Assembly (NCBI RefSeq): GCF_004959765.1
Contig: NZ_SJZD01000004.1
Span: 233,065-297,064 of the forward strand
Length of the DNA stretch: 64,000 nt
Source of the DNA: Flavobacterium sp. H122
GTDB taxonomy: Bacteria; Bacteroidota; Bacteroidia; Flavobacteriales; Flavobacteriaceae
Reading direction: 5' to 3'
Shown: positions 1 to 7,162 of the stretch, piece after piece
Position numbering within the stretch: the stretch's first letter is position 1
Layout of the letters: each line of letters opens with the position of its first letter
Notes under the pieces: model-generated
Databases searched by the model: none
The model's input: only the letters and a program-made list of their open reading frames with translations
Told to the model about the DNA's origin: nothing
Program-made: the position numbers and the translations under genes

Positions 1-14
1 TTCAAATAAACAAA

Positions 15-56
15 AATATTCAAAATACGTATAGCGTATATTTGATAGTTGGCGGT
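15..56 (+). repeat. Left boundary of cassette-like unit 1
   Basis: A 33-nt leader (15-47) is followed directly by GTTGGCGGT (48-56). The leader recurs at 2351-2383 with 29 of 33 bases the same, again directly before a GTT. GTTGGCGGT is the exact reverse complement of ACCGCCAAC at 796-804, beyond the 3' end of the gene in between. The leader contains a small dyad, ATACG-TATAG-CGTAT. Seen: the repeat and the complementarity. Inferred: this is the left edge of a mobile, cassette-like unit. Confidence 0.5.
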
Positions 57-124
57 CAGTGTGCCAGAATCGGGAGAATTCAATAACTTAATGCAACAAA
101 TGATAATTTATAAAACTTAAAATT

Positions 125-700
125 ATGATAAGAATATGCATGTTTAAATATTTCACTTTAGTAATTTTTATGTTATTAGCTAGCATAAATTCTTTTGGAC
201 AAGTTGAAAAGGAAATTTCAGTCTTTAACAGACTCTTGATTTTAAATTCAGAAAATGAGTTATTAGTTGTGAAAATTGAAAATGCAGATATGTGGGTAAC
301 ACCTGGATTTTACCAAACCGAACAAACAATAAGACAGGGTCTGGATAGCATAGCATCTACATATGAACTTAAAATAGAAATACCAGAATTGAAAGGTGTT
401 TTCTTTCTAAAAAGAGATATAAATGGAGAATTATCAACTTCGATACGAAATATTTATACCGCTAAAACTAAAGATAAGGAATTGAAAAAACCGAAAGGAA
501 TAGAAGATATAAAATGGTTGCCTGTTAATAAGGCTGTAGAGCAAATTACTTTCCCACACATTAATGCAATGATTGAGCAAATTATGAATAACCCAAAAAA
601 AGTGTGGGGTGGTTACTTATCTCAATTCAAAGACAATGGACAATGGAAAACAAAAATATTACAAGATTTTTATGTTATATCAGAAATAGAGTGCAAATGA
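125..700 (+). CDS. Secreted, degenerate Nudix-fold protein
   Basis: A 191-residue protein with an N-terminal signal peptide (hydrophobic residues about 8-24, ending SFGQ), so probably exported to the periplasm. The body resembles a Nudix domain: a first strand (residues about 33-50), an MWVTPGF turn where Nudix proteins have W-x-LPGG, then a helix and a later WLPVNKA segment typical of Nudix C-termini. The catalytic Nudix box (G-x5-E-x7-REUxEExGU) is not recognisable: the REUxEE part is replaced by DSIASTYEL. Pyrophosphohydrolase activity is therefore unlikely, and a binding or structural role is more plausible. It is the only gene of its cassette-like unit (boundaries 48-56 and 796-804). The start is the first ATG and is followed by a good signal sequence; in-frame MFKYF at residue 6 is an alternative. 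Confidence 0.5.
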   Translation: MIRICMFKYFTLVIFMLLASINSFGQVEKEISVFNRLLILNSENELLVVKIENADMWVTPGFYQTEQTIRQGLDSIASTYELKIEIPELKGVFFLKRDINGELSTSIRNIYTAKTKDKELKKPKGIEDIKWLPVNKAVEQITFPHINAMIEQIMNNPKKVWGGYLSQFKDNGQWKTKILQDFYVISEIECK

Positions 701-795
701 GGAGGTTAGTTTCTTATGATTTTTGAAATTGAAAAACTCAAAATATTTAACCAAACTGAGCCATTTTACTAAATAACTAATTAAAAAAACACCGA

Positions 796-839
796 ACCGC
801 CAACAAGGGTTTTGCGTCAGGCGGGCTGAAGTGCAAAAC
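796..839 (+). repeat. Right boundary of cassette-like unit 1
   Basis: ACCGCCAAC (796-804) is the exact reverse complement of GTTGGCGGT at 48-56. It is followed by a 7-bp inverted repeat GTTTTGC (809-815) / GCAAAAC (833-839) with a 17-nt loop containing GCGGGC. An outer box complementary to the other end of the unit plus an inner imperfect hairpin is the general architecture of an integron attC site, although the consensus RYYYAAC/GTTRRRY is only partly met. Seen: the repeats. Inferred: a recombination site. Confidence 0.45.
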
Positions 840-865
840 TTAACGGCAGTTTTTCAATTAACTCA

Positions 866-956
866 GCTACGCAAAGTCTCTTGACTTTGTGTAACGATAA
901 AACAGAAAGGCGTAAACAGAATAGTTGGCAACTCAAAGTCCGGAAACTTTTAGTTG
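866..956. repeat. REP-like double hairpin, copy A
   Basis: Two hairpins in opposite orientation. The left arm (866-895) has the core CAAAGTCTCTTGACTTTG. The right arm (929-956) is AAAGTCCGGAAACTTT with the flanks GGCAACT and AGTTGCC extending the stem. They are separated by the spacer AAAACAGAAAGGCGTAAACA. The same layout recurs at 2052-2142 and 6946-7039, with half or decayed copies at 5536-5565 and 7693-7722. The right arm here differs from the others on both sides of its stem, so pairing is kept. Fits a BIME/REP type element. Confidence 0.65.
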
Positions 957-1033
957 CCGAGAAATAAAACGGTAAATTTAAAAACGAAAAAATTGCGCAA
1001 GAAACTTGAAACCTCCTTTCCATCATTATGCAA

Positions 1034-2020
1034 ATGAAGAAAATCCTAACACTATTTTTAGCAACATCTTTTATTTTCCAATCCTGCGAAAACAAAACGG
1101 AAAAGAAAACAACTGAAATACCAACAGAAATCACAACAGAAAATAAAACCGAAGAAGAATTGGCTATCATAGAACGAAACGGAAAATCGTTTTATGATTG
1201 GTATTTTAAAAACGAATTTCCTAACATCGATGTCATAAAAGACAAAAACGGAAAATGTAAGCTCGATACACTTTCTTATTTCAAAGAATTGCGAAAACTG
1301 GGAACAATTTCAGAAAAGTTCATCAATAAAGAAAAAGAACGGACGCACGTTTGTTCTGAATTTATTTCTACCATAAACTACACAGAGTATGAAGAAGCCG
1401 ACGCTTACGAATACGACGAATATTGTATTGACTTCTACTATTATAATTGGTTGAAAAGTCAGGAACATCCTGAAGGTTTTTCTGCAGAAAACATCAGAAA
1501 AATCAATAGCAATCAGTCTTCACTCGACATTTATGAAACATACAATAACGGAGGAGGAAATGAAAGTCCTCTATCGACCGTATTTTTAGAAAAGGAGCAC
1601 GGTATTTGGAAAATAGTAGAAATCAAATTCGTTAATCGGGAAGAAACTAAACCTGAAAAAGTAAAGATTTACGGCAAAAAATGGTATGGCGGAATAGTTT
1701 CACTCAATATCAGCGAAACTACATTGGCCTATGAGTATCACGGACAATGCGTGTATTTCTATCCTGTGAAGAAAATTAGCGACACCGAATTTGAAATGAT
1801 TTGGGCAAGAAATATGGATTGTAAATTCGATAATGGAACAGACAAAACCTTTGGGTTGAAACATTTCCCCGAAATCGGAAAACCATTCGCAAAATATACA
1901 CTAAAAAACAATATTCTCTATACCGAATATTATTACAAAGAATGGGTAGAAAAATACACCGAACAAGTGCAAGAAGATGTTTTTATACAGAAATACTTTT
2001 CGCAAAATGAGAATAATTAA
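1034..2020 (+). CDS. Lipoprotein of unknown function
   Basis: A 328-residue protein with a lipoprotein signal: MKKILTLFLATSFIFQSC, with the cysteine as the probable lipidation site, then a Lys/Thr/Glu-rich linker to about residue 45. I do not recognise the mature domain. It is acidic and rich in Tyr and Trp (for example an ADAYEYDEYC segment), and the C-terminal half looks like beta structure, as in small periplasmic binding or beta-sheet lipoproteins. I chose the second ATG (MKK) because it gives a canonical signal; the ATG two codons upstream (1028) is equally open. It stands alone between two REP-like repeats in the accessory region. Confidence 0.6.
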   Translation: MKKILTLFLATSFIFQSCENKTEKKTTEIPTEITTENKTEEELAIIERNGKSFYDWYFKNEFPNIDVIKDKNGKCKLDTLSYFKELRKLGTISEKFINKEKERTHVCSEFISTINYTEYEEADAYEYDEYCIDFYYYNWLKSQEHPEGFSAENIRKINSNQSSLDIYETYNNGGGNESPLSTVFLEKEHGIWKIVEIKFVNREETKPEKVKIYGKKWYGGIVSLNISETTLAYEYHGQCVYFYPVKKISDTEFEMIWARNMDCKFDNGTDKTFGLKHFPEIGKPFAKYTLKNNILYTEYYYKEWVEKYTEQVQEDVFIQKYFSQNENN

Positions 2021-2051
2021 AATAACCAGTTAAATTAATTTGCACCCAGCT

Positions 2052-2142
2052 GGCAAAGTCTCCCGACTTTGTATAACGACAAAACATAAAGGCTTAAAAG
2101 CGATAATTTGGTGCTCAAAGTCAGAAGACTTTGCGTAGCGGG
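2052..2142. repeat. REP-like double hairpin, copy B
   Basis: Left arm GGCAAAGTCTCCCGACTTTG (from 2052), spacer with AAAACATAAAGGCTTAAAAG, right arm CTCAAAGTCAGAAGACTTTG continuing GCGTAGCGGG (2114-2142). Each arm folds on AAAGTC/GACTTT, and the two arms are roughly reverse complements of each other. Confidence 0.7.
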
Positions 2143-2177
2143 ACTCCTGTGATTATTTTTCCCTATTTTGAAAAAAA

Positions 2178-2238
2178 TTATCACGAGGCTGTGATAAAAA
2201 AATTGTGATAATTTAAATTATCACTAAAAAAATATCAC
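2178..2238. promoter_or_regulatory. Iterated TTATCAC/GTGATAA dyads
   Basis: Five half-sites in 61 bp: TTATCAC (2178-2184), GTGATAA (2191-2197), GTGATAA (2205-2211), TTATCAC (2218-2224) and TATCAC (2233-2238). The middle pair forms a perfect 20-bp palindrome at 2205-2224. The spacing suggests a multi-site operator or cooperative binding array upstream of the HEPN gene. A structural role, such as a replication or recombination site, is the alternative. No cognate regulator is encoded next to it. Confidence 0.45.
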
Positions 2239-2350
2239 AAGTATTTTAAAAGTTCTGACCCTAAACTAAAAATATTACGCTTCTCTACGGAAAACCATAA
2301 TTTTCTTACAAATACTTTTTTATCTTAGTAACACAAATAAACGATACTAA

Positions 2351-2390
2351 AATATTCAAAATATGTATTGCGTGTATTTGAGAGTTACCT
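2351..2390 (+). repeat. Left boundary of cassette-like unit 3
   Basis: Second copy of the 33-nt leader (2351-2383, 29/33 identical to 15-47). Its last base begins AGTTACCT (2383-2390), the reverse complement of AGGTAACT at 3873-3880 just past the gene's stop codon. The leader is conserved between units while the box after it is private to each unit, as expected if the leader belongs to a recombination site. Confidence 0.5.
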
Positions 2391-2409
2391 GCAATCTAAA
2401 CTAACACAC

Positions 2410-3867
2410 ATGGAAGAAAATAACTTTGAAGAAGGAAAAATAATCTTAATTCCAACACAAACAACTCCTCAACAGATTGAAACATCTATTGCAGCCTTCA
2501 ATGAACCATTAGCAAATCTATTAACACATATCGGTTTACCAATAGAAAATCTTCTATCTCCAATCGAAGAAAGGAGAAAAGTTATATTTGCATTAGAAAG
2601 CACTATTGAGATTTTACCTCTTGAAGAAAGATCCAAGTCAGTTTATTTATCAAAATTTACAGTTGCTATTTCCGTGGGATTATTTGATGGAGCCTTAAAT
2701 TTTCTTTGGGATGAAACCGTCAAAGCTCTTAGAAGACTAGCTGTTAATTTTGATCTTCAATACTTTTTAAGTGTCGCCAAAACCATAAATACTAAATATA
2801 AAAATTTAGCGTCTGCTGATGATTTGGCAGCAATTGGCGATCATGATTTACTTGATATTTGTCGTAGAATTGGTTTAGTCAATGATATAAATCATAAAAG
2901 GCTTGAGCATGTCAACTATCTTCGAAATCATGCAAGTGCCGCGCATCCTAACGAAAATTACATTTCAGGAATTGAAATGTTAAGTCTTTTGGAATCATGT
3001 CTACGACATGCAATAGTCGCCAAACCTGACCATTCAGTTATTCAAATACAACAACTGTTCGACAATCTTAGAACTAAAGAGATTCCAAAAGAAGATTTTA
3101 ATGTTATTGCTGATGACTTAAGAAAACAGCCTCAAGAAAGAATTGATGATTTTATCTTATCAATAGTTGGTATCTATATTGACAATAAAACTGAGGCTTT
3201 TGTAAAGAAAAATATTGACCGATTAGCTCGACGAATTTGGGATGCACTTACTGAGGATACTAAACTCCGAATAGGCTCAAAATATGGTTTATATAGAAAA
3301 AATGGAGATGTAGAAAGAAAAGATGGTATCCAAAATTTCTTAGAAACCGTAAATGGCTTACAATATAAAGATGAAGACAGTTTAGCTGCTGAACTTTTAG
3401 AGAAATTACAAAACTTAAAAACTGTGCATTTTGAATGGAATAATTTCTATAATGAGTTTGCTCATGCAAAATCAATTGACACATCAATTCCAACTACTGG
3501 AGTTCCAGATACTGTTCGCAAATTATTTGTAAAAGTGATATCTATATGTTACATAGGAAATGGTTTAGGTTACCGTGATGGTGTGGATGAAAATGCGCTT
3601 CCTTTTTATAAAAAATATATAGAAAATTTTGGAATTACAGAAATCAAGGATTTTTTACACTTCTTCAAAGACCCAGAATTTGTGAGTGATTTTAGGTCTA
3701 CAAAACCAGACAATCGACTTAGAAACCTTTCAAGATTCTTTAAAACAAAAACCAAAGATGTCTATATAAATCGTGTACTTGATGCTATTATTGATTTTCC
3801 AAAAAACTCATTACACAATTTAGCATCCGATACGAAATACAAAGAAGCTATAAAATTCATCAACTAA
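2410..3867 (+). CDS. HEPN-motif protein, candidate defence gene
   Basis: A 485-residue cytosolic protein without signal peptide or membrane segment. I do not recognise the whole family. The visible feature is LRNHASAAHP with R172 and H179 (R-x6-H) at the end of a helical stretch, which matches the R-x4-6-H active site of HEPN ribonucleases. HEPN proteins are common in abortive-infection and toxin-antitoxin systems. The first 170 residues are helical and lack an obvious enzyme motif. Residues about 240-485 are helical and may sense or bind a partner. The frame is open from a TTG at 2368 inside the upstream repeat; I chose the ATG at 2410 because the longer version would translate the repeat. 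It forms a one-gene unit between the matched boxes at 2383-2390 and 3873-3880. Defence is inference from motif and context. Confidence 0.5.
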   Translation: MEENNFEEGKIILIPTQTTPQQIETSIAAFNEPLANLLTHIGLPIENLLSPIEERRKVIFALESTIEILPLEERSKSVYLSKFTVAISVGLFDGALNFLWDETVKALRRLAVNFDLQYFLSVAKTINTKYKNLASADDLAAIGDHDLLDICRRIGLVNDINHKRLEHVNYLRNHASAAHPNENYISGIEMLSLLESCLRHAIVAKPDHSVIQIQQLFDNLRTKEIPKEDFNVIADDLRKQPQERIDDFILSIVGIYIDNKTEAFVKKNIDRLARRIWDALTEDTKLRIGSKYGLYRKNGDVERKDGIQNFLETVNGLQYKDEDSLAAELLEKLQNLKTVHFEWNNFYNEFAHAKSIDTSIPTTGVPDTVRKLFVKVISICYIGNGLGYRDGVDENALPFYKKYIENFGITEIKDFLHFFKDPEFVSDFRSTKPDNRLRNLSRFFKTKTKDVYINRVLDAIIDFPKNSLHNLASDTKYKEAIKFIN

Positions 3868-3872
3868 ACTAG

Positions 3873-3880
3873 AGGTAACT
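3873..3880 (+). repeat. Right boundary of cassette-like unit 3
   Basis: AGGTAACT, six bases after the HEPN gene's stop codon, is the exact reverse complement of AGTTACCT at 2383-2390. Eight bases is short and could be chance. The parallel with unit 1, which has nine bases in the same relative positions, is what makes it notable. Confidence 0.4.
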
Positions 3881-4034
3881 GCAGTTTTATGAAATTAAGG
3901 TTTAGTGCCTAATGGGATGGTTCAGGAACAAAAAATTTTCAACTTTTTAAAGCCGGCGGGTCGTTAGATGTCATTATCGTGAACCGTAGCAAAAAACAAA
4001 ATCATAAATTAACAACTAAAATAAATAGAAGAAT

Positions 4035-4607
4035 ATGTTTGATAAAGAAATTGAAGCAATTGCTAAATGCACGGAGTTAATCAAAGATCTTGATGAAGAT
4101 GCTAAAATGAGAGTAATTAAATACTTAATTGAAAGGTTTGGTATTGGGACAAATCCTGTTAGCTATACAGTAATGCAACCTAATCATCAAGCAACTAAAG
4201 CTCAAATTACAGAAGGGAATTATCAAACAACCCATATTGTTGACGCTGAAACAATAGATTATCCTACACTAAAGCAATTAGTAATTAAGAATTACCCAAA
4301 AAATGAACCAGAATGGATTTTATCCTACGCTTTTTTTGCATCAAAATATGGTAACGAGACTTTCAAAAAGGAAGACGTTGTTGAAGCCTACAAAGAATGT
4401 AATAGATACACTAATAGCAATAAAATGAACTTGTCTAACAACTTCAATGCTTGCATAAAAAAGGATTGGATAAAAGACATTAACAAAGATGAGTTTATTT
4501 TAAAAACTGAAGGTGTTGAGTATGCTAAAGAAGTTTTATCGGGCAACTCGACATCCAAGGAAGTCAAGAGAGCGAAAAAAAATAAACCATCAAATGAAAC
4601 TAATTAA
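4035..4607 (+). CDS. Unknown protein paired with a HEPN gene
   Basis: A 190-residue soluble protein I cannot assign. Residues 1-35 form a helical segment (MFDKEIEAIAKCTELIKDLD). Residues about 85-170 read as a run of helices followed by KKDWIKDI and KDEFILKTEGVEYA, reminiscent of a winged helix-turn-helix with a beta wing. The last 20 residues are a Lys/Ser-rich tail. The stop is five nucleotides before the start of the Swt1-like HEPN gene, so the two are almost certainly co-transcribed and may act together, for example as neutraliser or sensor plus effector. A GTTAG box at 3963-3967 precedes it. Function not known. Confidence 0.5.
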   Translation: MFDKEIEAIAKCTELIKDLDEDAKMRVIKYLIERFGIGTNPVSYTVMQPNHQATKAQITEGNYQTTHIVDAETIDYPTLKQLVIKNYPKNEPEWILSYAFFASKYGNETFKKEDVVEAYKECNRYTNSNKMNLSNNFNACIKKDWIKDINKDEFILKTEGVEYAKEVLSGNSTSKEVKRAKKNKPSNETN

Positions 4608-4612
4608 TAAAA

Positions 4613-5443
4613 ATGCTAGAAGAACTAAAAGATTATATACAAACAGTAGAGAACTTTGACAAGCTTAAAGCATCAGAACAGATTGATTTTTTAGGACATT
4701 TCTTTATTGATAAAAAAAAACAAGACTTTTTTACTCCAACTCAAATTGAAAAAGCATTTGAAATATTACGCATTTTACCTTATTCAAATGTTTCTCAATA
4801 TTTGAACGACAATTCAAACAAAGCAAAAACAAAAAAGAAGAAAGTAAAATTTATCAAAACGAAAGAAGGATTTCATTTTCTAAGTACATATGAAACCGAA
4901 CTAAAATCAAAAGTAAAAGAAAAAGAAACTGACTTCATCAATTTTTCTGTAAACCAAGACAGTTTGGACTGGAAGCCATCTGATATTCCATTTCTAAATT
5001 CTAAAATTAAAAAAAATGCAGAGTTCTTTTCCAAACTCTATTTCTTACTTTATCATTTGGAAAACAGTATTCGAAAGTTTTTAAACACACGACTTTCCAG
5101 CATACTTGGCACTGACTGGGAAAAAATATTAATCCAGACAGTTGACTTAACAAAGGCGACCTTAATCAAAAAAGAGACAAACCTTTCAGAAATGCTTCAA
5201 GACAGAGGAGATAGCATTCTTTTCTACTGTATGTGGGATGACTATGGAAAAATTATTAAACAATATCCACAAATTTTTTCAATTTCAAAGGACTGTGACG
5301 AAGTATTAGCGCATTTAAATTCTTTAGCAAAAATTAGAAATGCAATAGCTCATAACACCGCAACAATTCCAAAAGATTATCAAGACGAACTGACACTATT
5401 TATAAAAAAGTATATAAAAATAATGAAGAATAACGGTAGCTAA
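4613..5443 (+). CDS. Swt1-like HEPN domain protein
   Basis: A 276-residue soluble protein. The C-terminal half (residues about 140-270) matches the Swt1-type HEPN fold: a long helix with FLLYHLENSIRKFLNTRL, a TDWEKIL segment, and the terminal LAKIRNAIAHN, whose R242, N243 and H247 form the R-N-x3-H ribonuclease motif. The N-terminal 90 residues contain a basic patch (KAKTKKKKVKF) that could bind nucleic acid. Family knowledge: HEPN proteins of this kind are often RNA-cleaving effectors in defence and stress modules. It sits five nucleotides behind the 190-residue gene. The stop codon lies inside the CTAAC box (5440-5444) that ends the unit. Ribonuclease activity and a defence role are inferred. 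Confidence 0.6.
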   Translation: MLEELKDYIQTVENFDKLKASEQIDFLGHFFIDKKKQDFFTPTQIEKAFEILRILPYSNVSQYLNDNSNKAKTKKKKVKFIKTKEGFHFLSTYETELKSKVKEKETDFINFSVNQDSLDWKPSDIPFLNSKIKKNAEFFSKLYFLLYHLENSIRKFLNTRLSSILGTDWEKILIQTVDLTKATLIKKETNLSEMLQDRGDSILFYCMWDDYGKIIKQYPQIFSISKDCDEVLAHLNSLAKIRNAIAHNTATIPKDYQDELTLFIKKYIKIMKNNGS

Positions 5444-5487
5444 CAGGCGTTTGGCAAGATTGCGAATTTTAAATTTACATTTCGCAA
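5440..5487 (+). repeat. Right boundary of the two-gene HEPN unit
   Basis: CTAAC (5440-5444), overlapping the stop codon, is complementary to GTTAG at 3963-3967 on the left side of the unit. It is followed by a 7-bp inverted repeat TTGCGAA (5460-5466) / TTCGCAA (5481-5487). This is the same order, outer box then inner hairpin, as at 796-839. The outer match is only five bases, so this copy is weaker. Confidence 0.35.
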
Positions 5488-5535
5488 GAAATTTCATCTT
5501 TGATAGAAAATAATTAGTTCCCAAGTTCGCTACCT

Positions 5536-5565
5536 ACTACATAAAGTCTATCGCCTTTGTAAAAC
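5536..5565. repeat. Decayed REP-like arm, copy C
   Basis: ACTACATAAAGTCTATCGCC followed by TTTGTAAAACGA resembles the left arm of the double-hairpin family, but its AAAGTC stem has lost part of the pairing and there is no right arm. Probably a decayed remnant. Confidence 0.35.
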
Positions 5566-5600
5566 GATCGAGTCTTTCAGTCAACAAAAATTCATTTAAT

Positions 5601-5643
5601 AAAACAACCTCTCTTAAAACCATTTAAAAGAGGTTGTTTTTTA
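5601..5643. terminator. Bidirectional terminator
   Basis: AAAACAACCTCT and AGAGGTTGTTTT form a 12-bp stem with A- and T-rich flanks on both sides. It separates the HEPN unit (+) from the convergent msrA (-) and could serve both. Confidence 0.75.
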
Positions 5644-5661
5644 ATACGAATCAATAATAAC

Positions 5662-6267
5662 CTACTTTTTCTTTTTTAATCGATCCTTAAACACCTTTTC
5701 AAATTTTTCTAATTTGGGTTGGATCACATACTGGCAATAACTTTTAGACTTATTATTTTCATAATAATTTTGATGATAGGTTTCGGCTTTGGTAAAACCT
5801 TTAAAAGGTTCAAGCGTCGTCACGATTTTAGTTTTATATGCCTTAGCATTATTCAATTGCTGGATAATTTCCTGAGCGGTTTTCTTTTGCTGTGCATTGG
5901 CATAAAAAATTACAGAACGGTATTGCGAACCTACATCGGCACCTTGTCTATTCAATTGTGTGGGGTCGTGAACGGTAAAGAACACTTTAAAAATTTCATC
6001 CAAGTTCGTTTTACTTGGGTCATATTTTATCTGAACCACTTCGGCAAAACCAGTTTTTCCTGTAGAAACTTCTTCATAACTAGGATTTTGAATACTTCCA
6101 CCTGAATAACCGGATTCGGCAGATATTACGCCGTCAAGGTTATCAAAAACAGCTTCGATACACCAAAAACAACCTCCTCCCAGAGTAATTGTTTCCATTT
6201 TTGATTTTGCTTGTTGTGCAGAGACTAACACTGGAAGTAACGTCATTAAGTACAATAACTTTTTCAT
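5662..6267 (-). CDS. msrA: Exported peptide-methionine (S)-S-oxide reductase
   Basis: MsrA reduces the S-epimer of methionine sulfoxide in proteins. The 201-residue product begins with a signal peptide (MKKLLYLMTLLPVLVSAQ), so it acts in the periplasm or on the envelope rather than in the cytosol. GGCFWC places the nucleophilic cysteine at C33, followed by the family's E-x-x-F and SGYSGG segments. It lies one nucleotide downstream of msrB, so the two epimer-specific enzymes are made together from one transcript. The resident msrBA operon is opposite in strand to the accessory genes on both sides. Confidence 0.95.
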   Translation of the reverse strand: MKKLLYLMTLLPVLVSAQQAKSKMETITLGGGCFWCIEAVFDNLDGVISAESGYSGGSIQNPSYEEVSTGKTGFAEVVQIKYDPSKTNLDEIFKVFFTVHDPTQLNRQGADVGSQYRSVIFYANAQQKKTAQEIIQQLNNAKAYKTKIVTTLEPFKGFTKAETYHQNYYENNKSKSYCQYVIQPKLEKFEKVFKDRLKKKK

Positions 6268-6268
6268 C

Positions 6269-6790
6269 TTATTTCTTTTTTAGTTTCATATCAGGTTCAA
6301 AATCTAAAGCAATAGAATTCATACAATACCGTTTTCCGGTAGGTTCAGGTCCGTCATCAAACAAATGACCTAAATGACCCCCACAACGTCCGCATAAAGC
6401 CTCTATCCTATCCATTCCGTAGGATTTATCACTTTTAAATATGATACTTTTTTTGTTTACCTGTTCAAAAAAGCTAGGCCAACCGCACATACTGGCAAAC
6501 TTAGCATCCGAACGAAATAACGTATTTCCGCAAGCGGCACAATAGTAGGTTCCTTTGCCTGTGTAATTCCAGTATTTACCCGTAAATGAAGCTTCTGTGT
6601 TTGCTTTTCTGGAAACCAAATACAAATCCTCGGGTAGAATGGCTTTCCATTCTGCGTCTGACAAATGCAATCTATTCGTATCTGTATGCGAATAATATTT
6701 ATGCTTTTTTGGAGTGTTTTGTGCAGTTGTACTATAAACTGTAAACAACAAAACCAGCAAATAGCTCATTTTAAAAAGTAGAGTTTTCAT
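6269..6790 (-). CDS. msrB: Exported peptide-methionine (R)-S-oxide reductase
   Basis: MsrB reduces the R-epimer of protein methionine sulfoxide. The 173-residue product has a signal peptide (about residues 1-23, ending TTAQ). The zinc site is complete: C84 and C87 (CAAC) with C133 and C136 (CGRC). The catalytic cysteine is C156 in KRYCMNS, and the GGHLGHLFDDGP signature is present. First gene of the msrB-msrA operon, so both proteins are exported to repair oxidised envelope proteins. Confidence 0.95.
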   Translation of the reverse strand: MKTLLFKMSYLLVLLFTVYSTTAQNTPKKHKYYSHTDTNRLHLSDAEWKAILPEDLYLVSRKANTEASFTGKYWNYTGKGTYYCAACGNTLFRSDAKFASMCGWPSFFEQVNKKSIIFKSDKSYGMDRIEALCGRCGGHLGHLFDDGPEPTGKRYCMNSIALDFEPDMKLKKK

Positions 6791-6945
6791 AGTTTTTAAT
6801 TTTATAGTACTAAGTTACCCTTGGTTTTGGTGCAAAAATGTAACCTACTTAACAACCGGAATTCAATTAACATAAGTTTATGAATAAAGAAAAAACCATC
6901 GTAAAAGTAAAAATCAACGTCCGCTGCAACTTCGCTGCGCCACTA

Positions 6946-7039
6946 CTACGCAAAGTCCCCGACTTTGTGTGACAACAAAACAGAATGTCATAAACAGATT
7001 AGTTGATAAGCTCAAAGTCAGGAGACTTTGCGCAGCGGG
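6946..7039. repeat. REP-like double hairpin, copy D
   Basis: Left arm CTACGCAAAGTCCCCGACTT with TTGTG, right arm CTCAAAGTCAGGAGACTTTG with CGCAGCGGG. The arms are near reverse complements, and the spacer again contains ACAAAACAGAA and TAAACAGATTAGTTG. The clearest copy for building a consensus. Confidence 0.75.
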
Positions 7040-7040
7040 T

Positions 7041-7131
7041 CGTCGCTTAACCAAATTTTAACGACCTTTAAAATAAATTTTAAATCTCTCACATTTTTTT
7101 CGGAACTTAGGCAAGCGACGTCCCGTTAGCG
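7041..7131 (+). repeat. Left boundary of the GNAT unit
   Basis: CGTCGCTT (7041-7048) and AAGCGACG (7113-7120) form a perfect 8-bp inverted repeat, directly followed by CCCGTTAGCGG (7122-7132) with the same GTT start as the other left boxes. No complementary CTAAC box is visible beyond the GNAT gene, so its right end may have been lost. Confidence 0.35.
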
Positions 7132-7162
7132 GCAAGCATTAACAGATGAAACAACAGACATA

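Larger units (their letters stand above)
701..1033. other. Spacer between accessory genes
   Basis: No convincing gene. It holds, in order, an 18-codon open frame with no support, the right boundary of unit 1 (796-839), and a REP-like double hairpin (866-956). The opposite-strand open frame that covers 817-1170 runs through these hairpins and into the next gene and is not credible. Confidence 0.6.
2021..2409. other. Spacer with repeats and a dyad cluster
   Basis: No gene seen. It contains REP-like copy B (2052-2142), a cluster of TTATCAC half-sites (2178-2238), and the second copy of the 33-nt leader (2351-2383) directly before the HEPN gene. Confidence 0.65.
6791..7162. other. Spacer between msrB and the GNAT gene
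   Basis: No gene seen. It carries the divergent msrB promoter region, the best-preserved REP-like double hairpin (6946-7039), and the left boundary of the GNAT unit (7041-7131). Confidence 0.6.

Noticed and set aside
817..1170. Open frame of 117 codons on the minus strand
   Set aside because: It runs through the REP-like hairpins and antisense into the lipoprotein gene's signal; it has no domain and odd codon use.
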